A stretch of 64,000 bases of DNA from JAGDZR01 sp049115695 (lineage in GTDB: Bacteria; Bacteroidota; Bacteroidia; Cytophagales; Cyclobacteriaceae). Location: the NCBI GenBank assembly GCA_049115695.1, contig JAGDZR010000022.1, positions 1 to 64,000 of the forward strand, given 5' to 3'. The stretch's first letter is position 1; every line of letters starts with the position of its first letter. Shown here piece after piece: positions 24,812 to 34,607 of the stretch. Under the pieces are notes generated by a model. That model saw only the letters and a list, made by a program, of their open reading frames with translations. It was not told where the DNA came from and searched no databases. Made by a program: the position numbers and the translations under genes.

Positions 24812-27097
24812 TTAGTTTTTAAACTTACCTTTTAGCATGGCTAATTTAGCTTGAAGATCACCATCAGGAGTACTCCCGCTATCTTTTCGAGTATTCTGGG
24901 ATCTCTTTTGAGGTGCTGCGATTGATTTATTTTTTGCTTTACCCGGCCTTCCCTGCGGTTTCCCGAAAGGATCTGACTTCATCGATAAAGAAATCCTTTT
25001 TCTTTCAACATCTACTTCCATCACAGTCACACTCACTTGCTGTTGCAATTTGACCACCCCGGCTGGATCAGAGACAAATGAGTCAGACAGATGGCTCACG
25101 TGTACCAACCCATCCTGATGAACACCTACATCTACAAACGCGCCAAACTTGGTGATATTGGTAACGATACCCGGAAGTTTCATTCCTATTTTAAGGTCAG
25201 TAATCTCATTGACACCATCATCAAATGCGAAACTCTCAAATTGCTCACGCGGATCCCTTCCTGGTTTTTCCAGCTCGTCTAAAATATCTTTCAACGTTGG
25301 CAGACCTACCTCCTCGGAAACATACTTCTTGATGTCTAACTTCTGTCGATATGCCTGATCCTTAATGAGCTGATCCACTTCGCAACCCGCGTCATTCGCC
25401 ATTTGCTCGACTAACGAATATCGTTCCGGATGCACTGAGCTGGAGTCAAGCGCATTCACTCCATTTCTAATTCTTAAAAATCCAGCTGCTTGTTCAAAAG
25501 CCTTATCTCCAAGGCGAGGGACCTTTTTTAGCTGTTCTCTGGACTTGAATGGTCCATTCTCATCGCGGAATTTTACAATATTATCAGCCAGTTGTGGACC
25601 CAAACCAGAGACGTATGTCAGCAACTGCTTGCTCGCTGTGTTTAGCTCAACACCAACGCCATTTACACAGTAAATGACAACATCATCCAGAGAGGTTTTA
25701 AGGGCATTTTGATCCACATCATGCTGATACTGCCCTACACCAATCGACTTTGCGTCCAATTTCACCAATTCTGCTAACGGATCCATCACTCTTCTACCAA
25801 TAGAGACCGCTCCTCTAACTGTAACATCTTCGTTGGGAAACTCCTCTCGTGCGACTTGTGAAGCCGAGTAGATAGAGGCCCCACTTTCATTGACCATGGC
25901 AATCAAAATATTAGCTGGAAGCCCCAGTTTTCTTACAAATTGATCAGTCTCCCTACTTGCTGTCCCATTCCCGATTACGATCGCCTCAATCTTGTGTTTT
26001 TCAACCAAGTGCCTGACAGTTTCTCCTGCACGGACTATGTCCTTTTGTGGTTCATTTGGGTAGATAGCCGTATGCTCCAGAAGTTTACCCTGTTTGTTGA
26101 GGCATACCAGCTTGCAACCTGTCCGAAAGCCAGGATCCAAAGCCAATACTGTCTTTTGACCCAAGGGAGCGGCCATTAGCAGCTGCTGCAAATTATCTGC
26201 GAACACTTTAATGGCCTCCTCATCAGCTGTCTTTTTCGTCAGCAACCTTGTTTCTGTTTCAATGCTTGGCTTCAGTAGACGCTTGTAACCATCTCGAATA
26301 GCCATTTTTACCTGCTCAGCAGCAGCATTATGAGCGGTAATATATTTCCTTTCAATTTGATCAACTGCTACGTCTTCATTTGGCGCAATATTGACGATAA
26401 GAAACATTTCCTTTTCCCCCCTTCTAATCGCTAATAACCTGTGTGAAGGAATTTTCTTAATGAGTTCTTCCCACTCAAAATAGTCCTTATACTTGGCAGC
26501 TTCTTGCTCCTTGCCTTTGATGACCTTACAAGACAGAATGGCTTCATTCATGAATAATTCACGCGTTCCCGTTCTTACAGAAGCATCTTCATTGATTATT
26601 TCAGCAATAATATCTCTGGCTCCCTGCAGTGCCTCATCTGGATCTGACACATCTTTCTCCTCAGACACAAACTTCTCAGCTTCGAGCATCACATCTAAAT
26701 TCCCCTGATCCAACAACAGTTTGGATAGCGGCTCAAGTCCTTTTTCCTTGGCTATTGTTGCCTTTGTCTTTCTTTTCTTTTTGTACGGAAGATATAAATC
26801 CTCCAAAAGTGTCATCGTTTCAGCTTGGTCGATTGATGCTTTTAGCTCTTTGGTTAATTTCCCCTGCTCCTCAATTGACTTTAGAATAGCTTCACGACGC
26901 TTATCCAGGTCCTCCAACTGCTGCAGCCTATCCCGAATTGCTCCAATAGCCACTTCATCCAAACTACCTGTTCTTTCCTTTCGATATCTACTTATAAAGG
27001 GAACTGTACCCCCCTCCTGAAAAAGCTCGATGGTTGCAACAACCTGTTGTACTCTAAGACCTAATTCCTCTGCTATCTTTAATGCGTAATTGACCAT
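24812..27097 (-). CDS. tex: Tex family RNA-binding protein
   Basis: The 761-residue protein matches Tex throughout: N-terminal helical domain (VPFISRYRKERTGSLDE), YqgF/RNase H-like domain (LALDPGFRTGCKL), helix-hairpin-helix repeats (NGVGVELNTAS..LLTYVSGLG, FKSREQLKKVPRLG) and a C-terminal S1 domain (GIVTNITKFGAFVDVGVHQDGLVH). Tex is a transcription/RNA-associated factor that influences gene expression and stress tolerance. The tail beyond S1 is a basic low-complexity extension. A small lipoprotein gene follows without a gap. Confidence 0.94.
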   Translation of the reverse strand: MVNYALKIAEELGLRVQQVVATIELFQEGGTVPFISRYRKERTGSLDEVAIGAIRDRLQQLEDLDKRREAILKSIEEQGKLTKELKASIDQAETMTLLEDLYLPYKKKRKTKATIAKEKGLEPLSKLLLDQGNLDVMLEAEKFVSEEKDVSDPDEALQGARDIIAEIINEDASVRTGTRELFMNEAILSCKVIKGKEQEAAKYKDYFEWEELIKKIPSHRLLAIRRGEKEMFLIVNIAPNEDVAVDQIERKYITAHNAAAEQVKMAIRDGYKRLLKPSIETETRLLTKKTADEEAIKVFADNLQQLLMAAPLGQKTVLALDPGFRTGCKLVCLNKQGKLLEHTAIYPNEPQKDIVRAGETVRHLVEKHKIEAIVIGNGTASRETDQFVRKLGLPANILIAMVNESGASIYSASQVAREEFPNEDVTVRGAVSIGRRVMDPLAELVKLDAKSIGVGQYQHDVDQNALKTSLDDVVIYCVNGVGVELNTASKQLLTYVSGLGPQLADNIVKFRDENGPFKSREQLKKVPRLGDKAFEQAAGFLRIRNGVNALDSSSVHPERYSLVEQMANDAGCEVDQLIKDQAYRQKLDIKKYVSEEVGLPTLKDILDELEKPGRDPREQFESFAFDDGVNEITDLKIGMKLPGIVTNITKFGAFVDVGVHQDGLVHVSHLSDSFVSDPAGVVKLQQQVSVTVMEVDVERKRISLSMKSDPFGKPQGRPGKAKNKSIAAPQKRSQNTRKDSGSTPDGDLQAKLAMLKGKFKN

Positions 27098-27209
27098 GAA
27101 TTTCTGTTTGGGTCGCCAAAAATATCAGTAATGAATGAATTAATTGCATCCTCAAATTGTATTAGACTTGAGTCAAATGAATAACCTCCTCATTTCCTGA
27201 ATTTTGAGC

Positions 27210-27782
27210 ATGAATAAAAAATTAAAACGTGAAGTAATCGAATGGGCCATTCTTCTTGCCGTAGGTGGAGGATTGTATTTCTCTGGGTACCATAAGGACG
27301 TACTTGGGTTGTTACAAAGAGGTATTTTGGCCACCAGGCTTTTCACTCCTGATGTTGAAGAAAATGCCAAACAAGCAAATTATCAATTCGACTTGGTGGA
27401 TGAAAATGGAGCAACAGTGCCAATGGAAACATTCAAGGGTCAGACAGTATTCTTGAATATTTGGGCAACCTGGTGTCCACCTTGCATCGCTGAAATGCCC
27501 GACATCAATGAACTTTATCAAGCACTGGGTGAAGAGGTGACCTTTTTAATTATCTCTGTTGATGATAACCCGGATAAAGCCATTGCATTTCGAAATAGAA
27601 AGCAATTTGACTTTCCAGTCTACTTCGCCAAAAATGGATTCCCCCAGGTCTTTCACAGCAGATCGATCCCAACTACCTATGTTATCTCACCAGATGGCAG
27701 CATCGTTGTTGATCAAAAAGGCATGTCTAAATACAACACTGAAGGGTTCAGGTCATTTCTACTGTCGCTGAATAGCAATTAG
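27210..27782 (+). CDS. TlpA/ResA-like membrane-anchored thioredoxin
   Basis: An N-terminal helix (about residues 10-27) anchors a periplasmic thioredoxin fold with the redox motif WCPPC (Cys 89 and 92) and a cis-Pro loop IPTTYVI. TlpA/ResA-type proteins reduce disulfides in envelope proteins, notably during cytochrome c maturation. The ATG at 27210 follows a TTG 6 bases earlier and gives a 190-residue protein. Its 3' end overlaps the convergent glycerate kinase gene by 24 bases. No cytochrome gene is near. Confidence 0.88.
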   Translation: MNKKLKREVIEWAILLAVGGGLYFSGYHKDVLGLLQRGILATRLFTPDVEENAKQANYQFDLVDENGATVPMETFKGQTVFLNIWATWCPPCIAEMPDINELYQALGEEVTFLIISVDDNPDKAIAFRNRKQFDFPVYFAKNGFPQVFHSRSIPTTYVISPDGSIVVDQKGMSKYNTEGFRSFLLSLNSN

Positions 27783-28871
27783 ATTACCTAGATTGTAAGC
27801 TGTGTTGGCGAGATTTTCAGCAGTATTACCAATGGCTTCTTCCAGAGAATCAAATCTTGAATTAATTGAGAAGACAGCTTCAAACGGTGATCTTTCTGTA
27901 TCAAACCCCTTCTCAAGTGAACCACATAAACCAATAGTAGGAACTCCCTCGTTCACGGCTACCTCCGCTATTTTACCTGGACCTTTTCCTTGTAGAGATT
28001 GGCTATCAATCTGACCTTCTGTAGTTATCACTAAATCTGTGTTGGTTAACTTTTGTTTAAACCGACCAAGCTTGAGTATATAGTCAGCTCCAGAGACAAT
28101 TTTCACATTCAAAAAAGCTGATAAACCAGCAGGAACTCCACCACTGGCTCCTCCTCCTTTGAGCTGATCAATTTCAATTCCAGTGGCTGCTTTCACTAAT
28201 TTCACCCAGCTCTGCATTGCTTTTTCGTAAAGGGCCAACTCCTCGATTCCCTTTTGAGGGCCGTAAACGCTAACGGCTCCATTACTACCCAATAAGTAAT
28301 TTTCAACATCAGAAATAATCTTGATTTTTGTGTCAAATACTATACCTGATGCATCAATACGGTCAACTTGAATAATGTCCAAGATCCCATTAATATGTAG
28401 CGGAATATTTCCTTTATAGAACTTGAGACCCAGCTCTTGCAGAATGCCAACACCTCCATCAGTGGTTGCAGATCCACCTACTCCAAGCAGAATTTCTTTG
28501 CACCCTTTTAACTCATTCATCAACTGACCAACACCAGTTGTGAGCGCAATTTCTGGTCTCAAATGGTCTTGTCCCACCACTGCAAGTCCGGATGCTTCAG
28601 CTAATTCTATGATTCCGGTTTTTTTATCACCCATAAAGCCATAGCGAGCCACAATTCTCTGTTGACTGGGTCCGATCACCTCCATTGACTTGATCTCCGC
28701 CTGCAACATTCCGGCTAAAATATCCAACGTTCCATCACCTCCGTCGGCAATGGGTATGGCATCACACTGGACTTCCAGACTACTTTTCAATAGTCCTTCT
28801 TCAATACATTGGGCTGCTCGCTGCGCAGATAATCCTCCCTTAAATGCATTTGGCACAATCAATATTCTCAT
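27759..28871 (-). CDS. Glycerate kinase (GlxK family)
   Basis: This 370-residue protein follows the GlxK/GarK family: MRILIVPNAFKGGLSAQRAAQ at the start, PIADGGDGTLDIL, GVGGSATTDGGVGILQELG and GGGASGGVPAGLSAFL. The enzyme phosphorylates D-glycerate and links it to glycolysis. ATG at 28871 overlaps the ureohydrolase stop by 4 bases, which favours it over a longer frame with an atypical Cys-rich start. It ends 24 bases inside the TlpA-like gene. The three genes from 30356 downward form an operon. Confidence 0.92.
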   Translation of the reverse strand: MRILIVPNAFKGGLSAQRAAQCIEEGLLKSSLEVQCDAIPIADGGDGTLDILAGMLQAEIKSMEVIGPSQQRIVARYGFMGDKKTGIIELAEASGLAVVGQDHLRPEIALTTGVGQLMNELKGCKEILLGVGGSATTDGGVGILQELGLKFYKGNIPLHINGILDIIQVDRIDASGIVFDTKIKIISDVENYLLGSNGAVSVYGPQKGIEELALYEKAMQSWVKLVKAATGIEIDQLKGGGASGGVPAGLSAFLNVKIVSGADYILKLGRFKQKLTNTDLVITTEGQIDSQSLQGKGPGKIAEVAVNEGVPTIGLCGSLEKGFDTERSPFEAVFSINSRFDSLEEAIGNTAENLANTAYNLGNLIAIQRQ

Positions 28872-29878
28872 GACGCATGGGAGATTGTACCTTGAGAAAT
28901 TCCCATGGCAACAGATAAACGGTATAAAACACGCGCACCAACGTTGGCATCCCATGCTTCATTTCCAACTTCGCACAAGTCAAATCCAATGATCTTTCTT
29001 CTCGACCTCACCACCTCATCGATTAAATACATTGCCTGATTAAAACTCAAACCACCAGGAACAGGTGTTCCTGTTTGTGGACAAAGTGAAGGTTCCAACC
29101 CGTCGATATCAAAGCTGACATAAACTTGCTCAGGTAAGACATCAATGATTTCTTTGACAATATTGTCCCATGTTTTTCCAATCATCAATTGGCGGTGCAT
29201 TGCATCATCGTAAAACACGGATATTTGTTTATCACTCGCAGCGATGTATTGCTCTTCTTCTTCGCAATAATCCCTAATGCCCACTTGCACGAGCGATTGA
29301 ATACTATCGTGCTTCAGCGCATTGTACATGATAGAGGCATGTGAATATTCAAATCCTTCGTATGCCTGTCTAAGATCCATGTGTGCATCAATCTGCAAAA
29401 TACCGTATTCATACTGATCAGCCAGCGCATTCATCAAACCCAAGGGAGTACTATGGTCACCTCCAAGAACTGCCACTTTTTTACTTTTATGCAGGTGCTC
29501 GGCCGATCGTCGATAAACTGCCTCCACCATCTCGGCGCAGCGTTTATTGATTAAAGCAATGTCATTGATATTTACCTCATCGCCTTCTTCCAAATTTTCG
29601 ATCACTCCTTTTGCTAATTGTCTCAATTCGACCGGATTGCTGACGACTTCCTTATCCAATGCTACCGGGTAAATCCAGGGTGTCTTCACCCCAAATACAG
29701 ACAAATCCAATTGTGGAGAGGCTTCTAAAATAGACTTGGGTCCATTTGATGTCCCATCTACAAATGAAGTTGTAACATCCCATGGGACAGGAATGATCGC
29801 AAGTAAAGACTCATCTATAGAATAGGGATAACCAAACAGTTTGTTTTTTCTACCTACTGCGCTCGGATTATATGTCAT
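28868..29878 (-). CDS. Arginase/agmatinase family ureohydrolase
   Basis: Manganese ligands are visible in GGDHS, DAHMD and SFDIDGLEP, and CPQTGTPVPGGLS matches agmatinase-type loops. Such enzymes hydrolyse a guanidino group to release urea. The exact substrate (agmatine, arginine, guanidinobutyrate or formiminoglutamate) is not determined. At 336 residues it is somewhat longer than E. coli agmatinase because of an N-terminal extension. It overlaps the SixA-like gene by 11 bases and the kinase by 4 bases. Confidence 0.88.
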   Translation of the reverse strand: MTYNPSAVGRKNKLFGYPYSIDESLLAIIPVPWDVTTSFVDGTSNGPKSILEASPQLDLSVFGVKTPWIYPVALDKEVVSNPVELRQLAKGVIENLEEGDEVNINDIALINKRCAEMVEAVYRRSAEHLHKSKKVAVLGGDHSTPLGLMNALADQYEYGILQIDAHMDLRQAYEGFEYSHASIMYNALKHDSIQSLVQVGIRDYCEEEEQYIAASDKQISVFYDDAMHRQLMIGKTWDNIVKEIIDVLPEQVYVSFDIDGLEPSLCPQTGTPVPGGLSFNQAMYLIDEVVRSRRKIIGFDLCEVGNEAWDANVGARVLYRLSVAMGISQGTISHAS

Positions 29879-30356
29879 CTGAGGGTCGTCGTTGTGCGAT
29901 TAACACCCCTGAACTTTGAGATAGCTCAGCCCATGATTCACATTCGAAAGTGATAATCGTTGCAGTTCCAGGTTCCATCCCTGACACAGGTTCAGCTGCA
30001 AGGTAATCCGCAAAAAATGTAATGGTAGGATTATGACCTACAAGCACTACTGACTGGTAATCATTATCAATTCCACCAACTGTCGCTAGCATTGTTCGCA
30101 CAGATGCTTCATATAGCTCATCTTCAAATTGCACCTTGCCCAATTTACTTTCGTCAAGTATGTTGTCCGCCGTTTCCTTTGCACGGAGTGCACTGCTCGA
30201 TATGATATGATCCATATCATGATGTACTTCACTCAGCCATCTACCCAAATGCCTGGTGTCTCTTTGACCTATTTGCGTCAATGCTCGATCAAAATCACGA
30301 TTCCCATCAGGATTGTGCGCTTGACCATGTCTTACTAAAATCAACTTTTTACCCAC
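29868..30356 (-). CDS. SixA-like histidine phosphatase
   Basis: The RHG motif with catalytic His 10 (LVRHGQAHN) and a second His in VLVGHNPTI place the 162-residue protein in the small SixA branch of the histidine phosphatase superfamily. E. coli SixA acts on phosphohistidine in signalling or PTS proteins; the target here is unknown. It heads the operon with the ureohydrolase and glycerate kinase. A TAGATTTG box lies 35 bases upstream. Confidence 0.88.
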   Translation of the reverse strand: MGKKLILVRHGQAHNPDGNRDFDRALTQIGQRDTRHLGRWLSEVHHDMDHIISSSALRAKETADNILDESKLGKVQFEDELYEASVRTMLATVGGIDNDYQSVVLVGHNPTITFFADYLAAEPVSGMEPGTATIITFECESWAELSQSSGVLIAQRRPSDDI

Positions 30357-30390
30357 TGTTCAACTTTAATATTTGATGTTTGAAGTAAAT

Positions 30391-30398
30391 CAAATCTA
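30391..30398 (-). promoter_or_regulatory. Possible -7 element of the sixA-like operon
   Basis: TAGATTTG on the minus strand fits TAnnTTTG and predicts a leader of about 28 bases. Confidence 0.35.
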
Positions 30399-30467
30399 GC
30401 CTGATTGACAAGTGGAGGCATTTTTTAATTTTTTTGTTTCATCTTTGGGCGTCTAATTAAGATCTGA

Positions 30468-32786
30468 ATGGGAAAAAATCTTGTAATCGTTGAGTCTCCT
30501 GCTAAAGCAAAGACAATTGAAGGGTATTTAGGAAAAGATTTTGAGGTGAAATCCTCGTATGGTCATGTGCGTGACCTGCCGAACAATGGAATGTCAATTG
30601 ACATTGAAAACAATTTCGAACCAACTTATCAAATTTCTGATGACAAAAAAGATGTCATCAGAGATCTTAAAAAATCAGCCAAAAGTGCTGAAACAGTATA
30701 TCTCGCTTCGGATGATGACCGTGAAGGAGAAGCCATAAGTTGGCACCTGGCACAGGCGCTCGAACTGAATGAAACTAACACCAGACGAATTGTTTTCAGG
30801 GAAATAACCAAAAACGCCATTCTTAATTCTTTGGACAGCCCTAGAGGAATCGACCTGAATTTGGTAAACGCCCAACAGGCAAGAAGAGTACTGGATAGAT
30901 TAGTAGGATACGAACTATCTCCCATTCTTTGGAAAAAGATAAAAACCGGCTTATCAGCTGGACGAGTTCAATCTGTGGCTGTGAGGCTCGTAGTAGAACG
31001 AGAACGCGAAATTGAGCATTTCAAAGCGGAAAGCTCATTTAAAGTTACTGCTCTGTTTGATCTTGGAGGTGGTAAGACACTTAAAGCTGAATTGCCGAAA
31101 AAGTTTACATCAGAAACAGACGCATATTCATTCCTTGAAAAATGTAAAGGAGCTGATTTTTCCATTGCAAATTTGGAAACTAAACCAGCAAAGAAATCAC
31201 CTGCACCTCCTTTCACAACATCTACTTTGCAACAAGAGGCATCTAGAAAGTTAGGATTCTCAGTTTCCCGAACCATGAGTGTAGCTCAAAAGCTATATGA
31301 AGCTGGTAAGATCTCTTATATGAGAACAGATTCGCTGAATTTATCTGAGGAAGCGATTACCAGCGCAGAGAATGCCATTGTCAACAATTATGGCTCGGAA
31401 TTTTCGCAGGCACGAAGATTTAAAACGAAAAACTCAAGCGCTCAGGAAGCACACGAAGCAATTCGTCCGACCAACTTTAACGAAACAAGCGTTGATTTGG
31501 ACAATGCAGGTCAAAGGCTGTATGAACTCATTTGGAAAAGGGCAATCGCCTCACAAATGGCTGATGCCAAACTAGAAAAAACGACTGCAACAATTGATAT
31601 CTCATCAACAAGTGAGCAACTCGTTGCAAAAGGTGAAGTCATCAAATTTGAAGGATTTTTAAAAGTCTACATTGAATCTGTAGATGATGAAAACGACGAA
31701 GAACAGTCGGGCATGCTTCCTCCTCTCAATGTTGGGCAGGCGCTTGATTTAAAGAGTATGTTAGGCAAACAAGGGTTCTCGCGTCATCCTCCAAGATATA
31801 CGGAGGCAAGCCTTGTGAAGAAACTTGAAGAAATGGGCATTGGGCGTCCATCAACATATGCCCCTACTATCTCAACCATTCAAAAAAGAGAGTACGTAGA
31901 AAAAGAAAGTCGTGAGGGTCATGAAAGAAATTACAACGAAATAGAATTGAAGGGAGACTCCATTACCGCTGTTACCAAAACAGAAATAACCGGAGCTGAA
32001 AAAAACAAGTTATTCCCTACCAATACGGCAATGGTCGTCAATGATTTCCTCACAGATCATTTCGACAATGTGATGAATTACAGCTTTACTGCAAACGTTG
32101 AGCAACAGTTTGATGACATTGCTGCCGGAAAGGTGGAATGGACCAAAATGCTAAGTTCATTCTATCAGGATTTTCATCCTAAAGTTGAAGAATCTGAAGC
32201 CTTGAAACGTGAAAACGTATCAAAGGCGCGCGAACTCGGTACTCATCCTGAATCTGGTAAACCTATATCAGTCAAGTTGGGTCGGTATGGAGCTTATGTT
32301 CAAATTGGAGATATAGAAGACGAAGAGAAGCCGCGTTATGCCAGCTTGAGAAAGGGACAGTTTATCGAAAGCATTTCACTGGAAGATGCACTGGATCTCT
32401 TTCAGCTTCCAAGGGTAGTTGGTGAATTTGAAGAGCAGGAAGTTCAGGCAAATGTTGGAAGATTTGGTCCATACATTCGACATGATGGAAAGTTCGCATC
32501 TTTGAAAAAGGAACAAGACCCTCATACAATAACACTGGATGAAGCCGTCGTTTTGATTCTGGAGAAAAGAGAAGCAGATGCTAATAAGTACATCAAGACT
32601 TTTGATGAAGATGACGCTGTTTTTGTGTTGAACGGGCGTTATGGACCATATATCAAGTTTGGCACCAAGAATGTAAAAATTCCAAAAGACAAAGTACCGG
32701 AGGACCTCACTTTTGAAGAGTGTAAGGAATTGGCCGACAAGACACCAGACAAGAAAAAGGGATTCTCGCGAAAAAAGAAAAAGTAA
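30468..32786 (+). CDS. topA: DNA topoisomerase I
   Basis: TopA relaxes negative supercoils through a covalent 5'-phosphotyrosine. The Toprim domain is at the N terminus (VIVESPAKAKTIEGYLG, DDDREGEAISWHL), and the active-site Tyr 284 lies in ISYMRTDS. The C terminus carries three TopA C-terminal repeats (GRYGAYVQIG, GRFGPYIRHDG, GRYGPYIKFG) in place of the four-Cys zinc fingers of the E. coli enzyme. A Lys/Arg-rich tail ends the 772-residue chain. The stop directly abuts the convergent DUF2061 stop. Confidence 0.96.
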   Translation: MGKNLVIVESPAKAKTIEGYLGKDFEVKSSYGHVRDLPNNGMSIDIENNFEPTYQISDDKKDVIRDLKKSAKSAETVYLASDDDREGEAISWHLAQALELNETNTRRIVFREITKNAILNSLDSPRGIDLNLVNAQQARRVLDRLVGYELSPILWKKIKTGLSAGRVQSVAVRLVVEREREIEHFKAESSFKVTALFDLGGGKTLKAELPKKFTSETDAYSFLEKCKGADFSIANLETKPAKKSPAPPFTTSTLQQEASRKLGFSVSRTMSVAQKLYEAGKISYMRTDSLNLSEEAITSAENAIVNNYGSEFSQARRFKTKNSSAQEAHEAIRPTNFNETSVDLDNAGQRLYELIWKRAIASQMADAKLEKTTATIDISSTSEQLVAKGEVIKFEGFLKVYIESVDDENDEEQSGMLPPLNVGQALDLKSMLGKQGFSRHPPRYTEASLVKKLEEMGIGRPSTYAPTISTIQKREYVEKESREGHERNYNEIELKGDSITAVTKTEITGAEKNKLFPTNTAMVVNDFLTDHFDNVMNYSFTANVEQQFDDIAAGKVEWTKMLSSFYQDFHPKVEESEALKRENVSKARELGTHPESGKPISVKLGRYGAYVQIGDIEDEEKPRYASLRKGQFIESISLEDALDLFQLPRVVGEFEEQEVQANVGRFGPYIRHDGKFASLKKEQDPHTITLDEAVVLILEKREADANKYIKTFDEDDAVFVLNGRYGPYIKFGTKNVKIPKDKVPEDLTFEECKELADKTPDKKKGFSRKKKK

Positions 32787-33035
32787 TTATTCGTTGACTT
32801 TATCTTCGACTCGAGCGGTTCCAAGGTTAATCTTGAACCAGACTCTCTCATGCAGATAATAAAATAGAATTTTTAAAACTGATTCTGCTAGCGCAACGCC
32901 GGTAGCTTTTTCCGTTGCATTTGGGTCATCAGAAAAAAAGAATAGTGCCAACAAAAAGGTTGTTCCCGAGGCAATCAATCTCCAGGTAATTGCCTTAAGT
33001 ATATGTCTAATCTGACTGTTGTTCTTTATATTCAT
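32787..33035 (-). CDS. DUF2061 membrane protein
   Basis: The 82-residue protein matches DUF2061: RHILKAITWRLIASGTTFLLALFF, then a second helix ending in YYLHERVWFK. Two transmembrane helices are predicted. Function is unknown; DUF2061 proteins are sometimes found in sulfate-assimilation loci, but there is no such context here. It ends flush with topA. Confidence 0.85.
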   Translation of the reverse strand: MNIKNNSQIRHILKAITWRLIASGTTFLLALFFFSDDPNATEKATGVALAESVLKILFYYLHERVWFKINLGTARVEDKVNE

Positions 33036-33114
33036 TTCAATTCAATATTTACGGAAAAATACGTCTCGATTTGATATATAATAGATGATTTGAAAATTTT
33101 AATAGCAAATCAAC

Positions 33115-34176
33115 TTGAAAACACTTTTTGAATCTCATCATCTAAGCTTAACTCAATCTCCACAACCAAGTGAAGGTGTTGTGGATTTATTGAAGCAGAC
33201 CATTCTCGGAACGCCTGGCAAAATGAGATATGCGCATACCAACGTCGAAGAGAAGATTCAAAAGCTTGGCAATGTCTCGTTCTTGTCCTTGAATAGAAAA
33301 GATCAAGTTATTGGCACTATTGCTTTGGTCAATGAAGAAATCATGATCTCCGGGCAACCAATCAAAGCCTGTTATATCAGGTATTTCTCGATTGAGGCAC
33401 CAATGAGGCAAACGCCGGATAACGCTCGCAAAAAAAAGAGCGCAGGCGTTCTCAGAAGCTTGATCGATCAGCTTTGGGATTCACCAGAATGGTTATACCC
33501 AACAATTCAAAAACATGAACCCCTTCTGGTCTACGCCTTCGTGGACAGTGGCAATGTCAGGTCGAGCAATATGGTAGAAAGCTTCGGGTTCAAACAAACA
33601 AGGAGTTTTGCTACTACCATTTTCTCCAGGTTTAGACCGAAGGATATAATGCCCATTGCTAATCGCGCGGTATTCAATACTCCGTCAATCAATTTATTCC
33701 CAACAAGCACCGAATTACTCGAAACCAATTGCACCATTGTCAACTCAGCATCATCCAGTATACAGGCAATAGCCAATCCGGTAAGTTGGAAAATTCACGA
33801 AATACCTGGATTTGGTGGCAAGCTAATGAGGCATGTTTTACCATTTTTACCGCTGACGAGCAGGCTTTTTGACAAAGATCAATTTGATTTTCTGGCACTG
33901 GATTTCAATGTTCCAGAGCATACTGATCATAACATAGTCGCTGACTTTATTGAAACCATGTGCCATCACTTTGATTGCAATAAAGCTTTGTTTTGGTTGG
34001 ATGTCGAAAGCCAATTGTACCAGTCTGTCAACAACTCTGATAAAATGGGAATTTTAAATAAGCTAGCAAATATTCGGCCCGCGTTCCTTTACACAAAGAC
34101 CTTTAATTTTAACACTGAGCAATCCTCGTCACTGTTTAACCAGCCAGCATTCATTTCTGCGTATCATTCAACTTAA
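33115..34176 (+). CDS. Putative GNAT-type acetyltransferase, hypothetical
   Basis: The 353-residue protein has an N-terminal half resembling a GNAT fold: a strand VIGTIALVNEE, an acceptor-strand IRYFSIEAP and the SGNVRSSNMVESFGFK segment, similar to motif B of acetyltransferases. The second half is unassigned. TTG at 33115 is taken as start because the next ATG in frame would remove the first strand. Some GNAT-fold proteins of this size in Bacteroidota act in exopolysaccharide modification, but no related genes are close. Its stop abuts the stop of the convergent GNAT gene. Confidence 0.55.
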   Translation: MKTLFESHHLSLTQSPQPSEGVVDLLKQTILGTPGKMRYAHTNVEEKIQKLGNVSFLSLNRKDQVIGTIALVNEEIMISGQPIKACYIRYFSIEAPMRQTPDNARKKKSAGVLRSLIDQLWDSPEWLYPTIQKHEPLLVYAFVDSGNVRSSNMVESFGFKQTRSFATTIFSRFRPKDIMPIANRAVFNTPSINLFPTSTELLETNCTIVNSASSSIQAIANPVSWKIHEIPGFGGKLMRHVLPFLPLTSRLFDKDQFDFLALDFNVPEHTDHNIVADFIETMCHHFDCNKALFWLDVESQLYQSVNNSDKMGILNKLANIRPAFLYTKTFNFNTEQSSSLFNQPAFISAYHST

Positions 34177-34605
34177 TTACGATTTTCTTCGCATGAGATA
34201 GTGTTGAATATTACATTCCTCAAACATCTCACCTTCCTTGGAGAATCCGTATTTCTCATAGAGTGGAATTGCATCAAGTTGTGCATGCAGGTACAAATTT
34301 TTGTCCTTGCCTGCCTGTTCCTGAATATCTCGAATTGCTGCTTCAACAAGGCTACTTCCTATTCCCTTACCTCTACGAGTCTCCTTAACCGCAAATCTTT
34401 CTAATTTAATTCCATTTGTGGTGTGCCGCCATCTGCATGTACCCACTGCTAAGTTCTCCTCGAGCACCACCCAATGCCTTGAAATATCTTCGAACTCATC
34501 AAATTCCTCCGAAGCATCTACCTTTTGTTCAACTACAAAGACTTTTTGTCGTAAAGAAAAAACTTGATCAAGCAATGCTTTCGTATTTGCCAATTGAGCC
34601 GTCAT
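34177..34605 (-). CDS. GNAT family N-acetyltransferase (ElaA-like)
   Basis: At 142 residues this is a single GNAT domain: VFSLRQKVFVVEQKVDASEE near the N terminus, LERFAVKETRRGKGIGSSLVEAA (acetyl-CoA binding R/Q-x-x-G-x-G/A as RRGKGIG) and PLYEKYGFSKEGEMFEE. The layout is that of ElaA-like acetyltransferases, whose substrates are mostly unknown. Its start is 2 bases after the phoH stop, so it is probably cotranscribed with phoH. Confidence 0.88.
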   Translation of the reverse strand: MTAQLANTKALLDQVFSLRQKVFVVEQKVDASEEFDEFEDISRHWVVLEENLAVGTCRWRHTTNGIKLERFAVKETRRGKGIGSSLVEAAIRDIQEQAGKDKNLYLHAQLDAIPLYEKYGFSKEGEMFEECNIQHYLMRRKS

Positions 34606-34607
34606 AT

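Noticed and set aside
28872..28955. Longer glycerate kinase start at 28955
   Set aside because: It would overlap the ureohydrolase gene by nearly 90 bases, and the added residues do not fit; the 4-base overlap start is standard.
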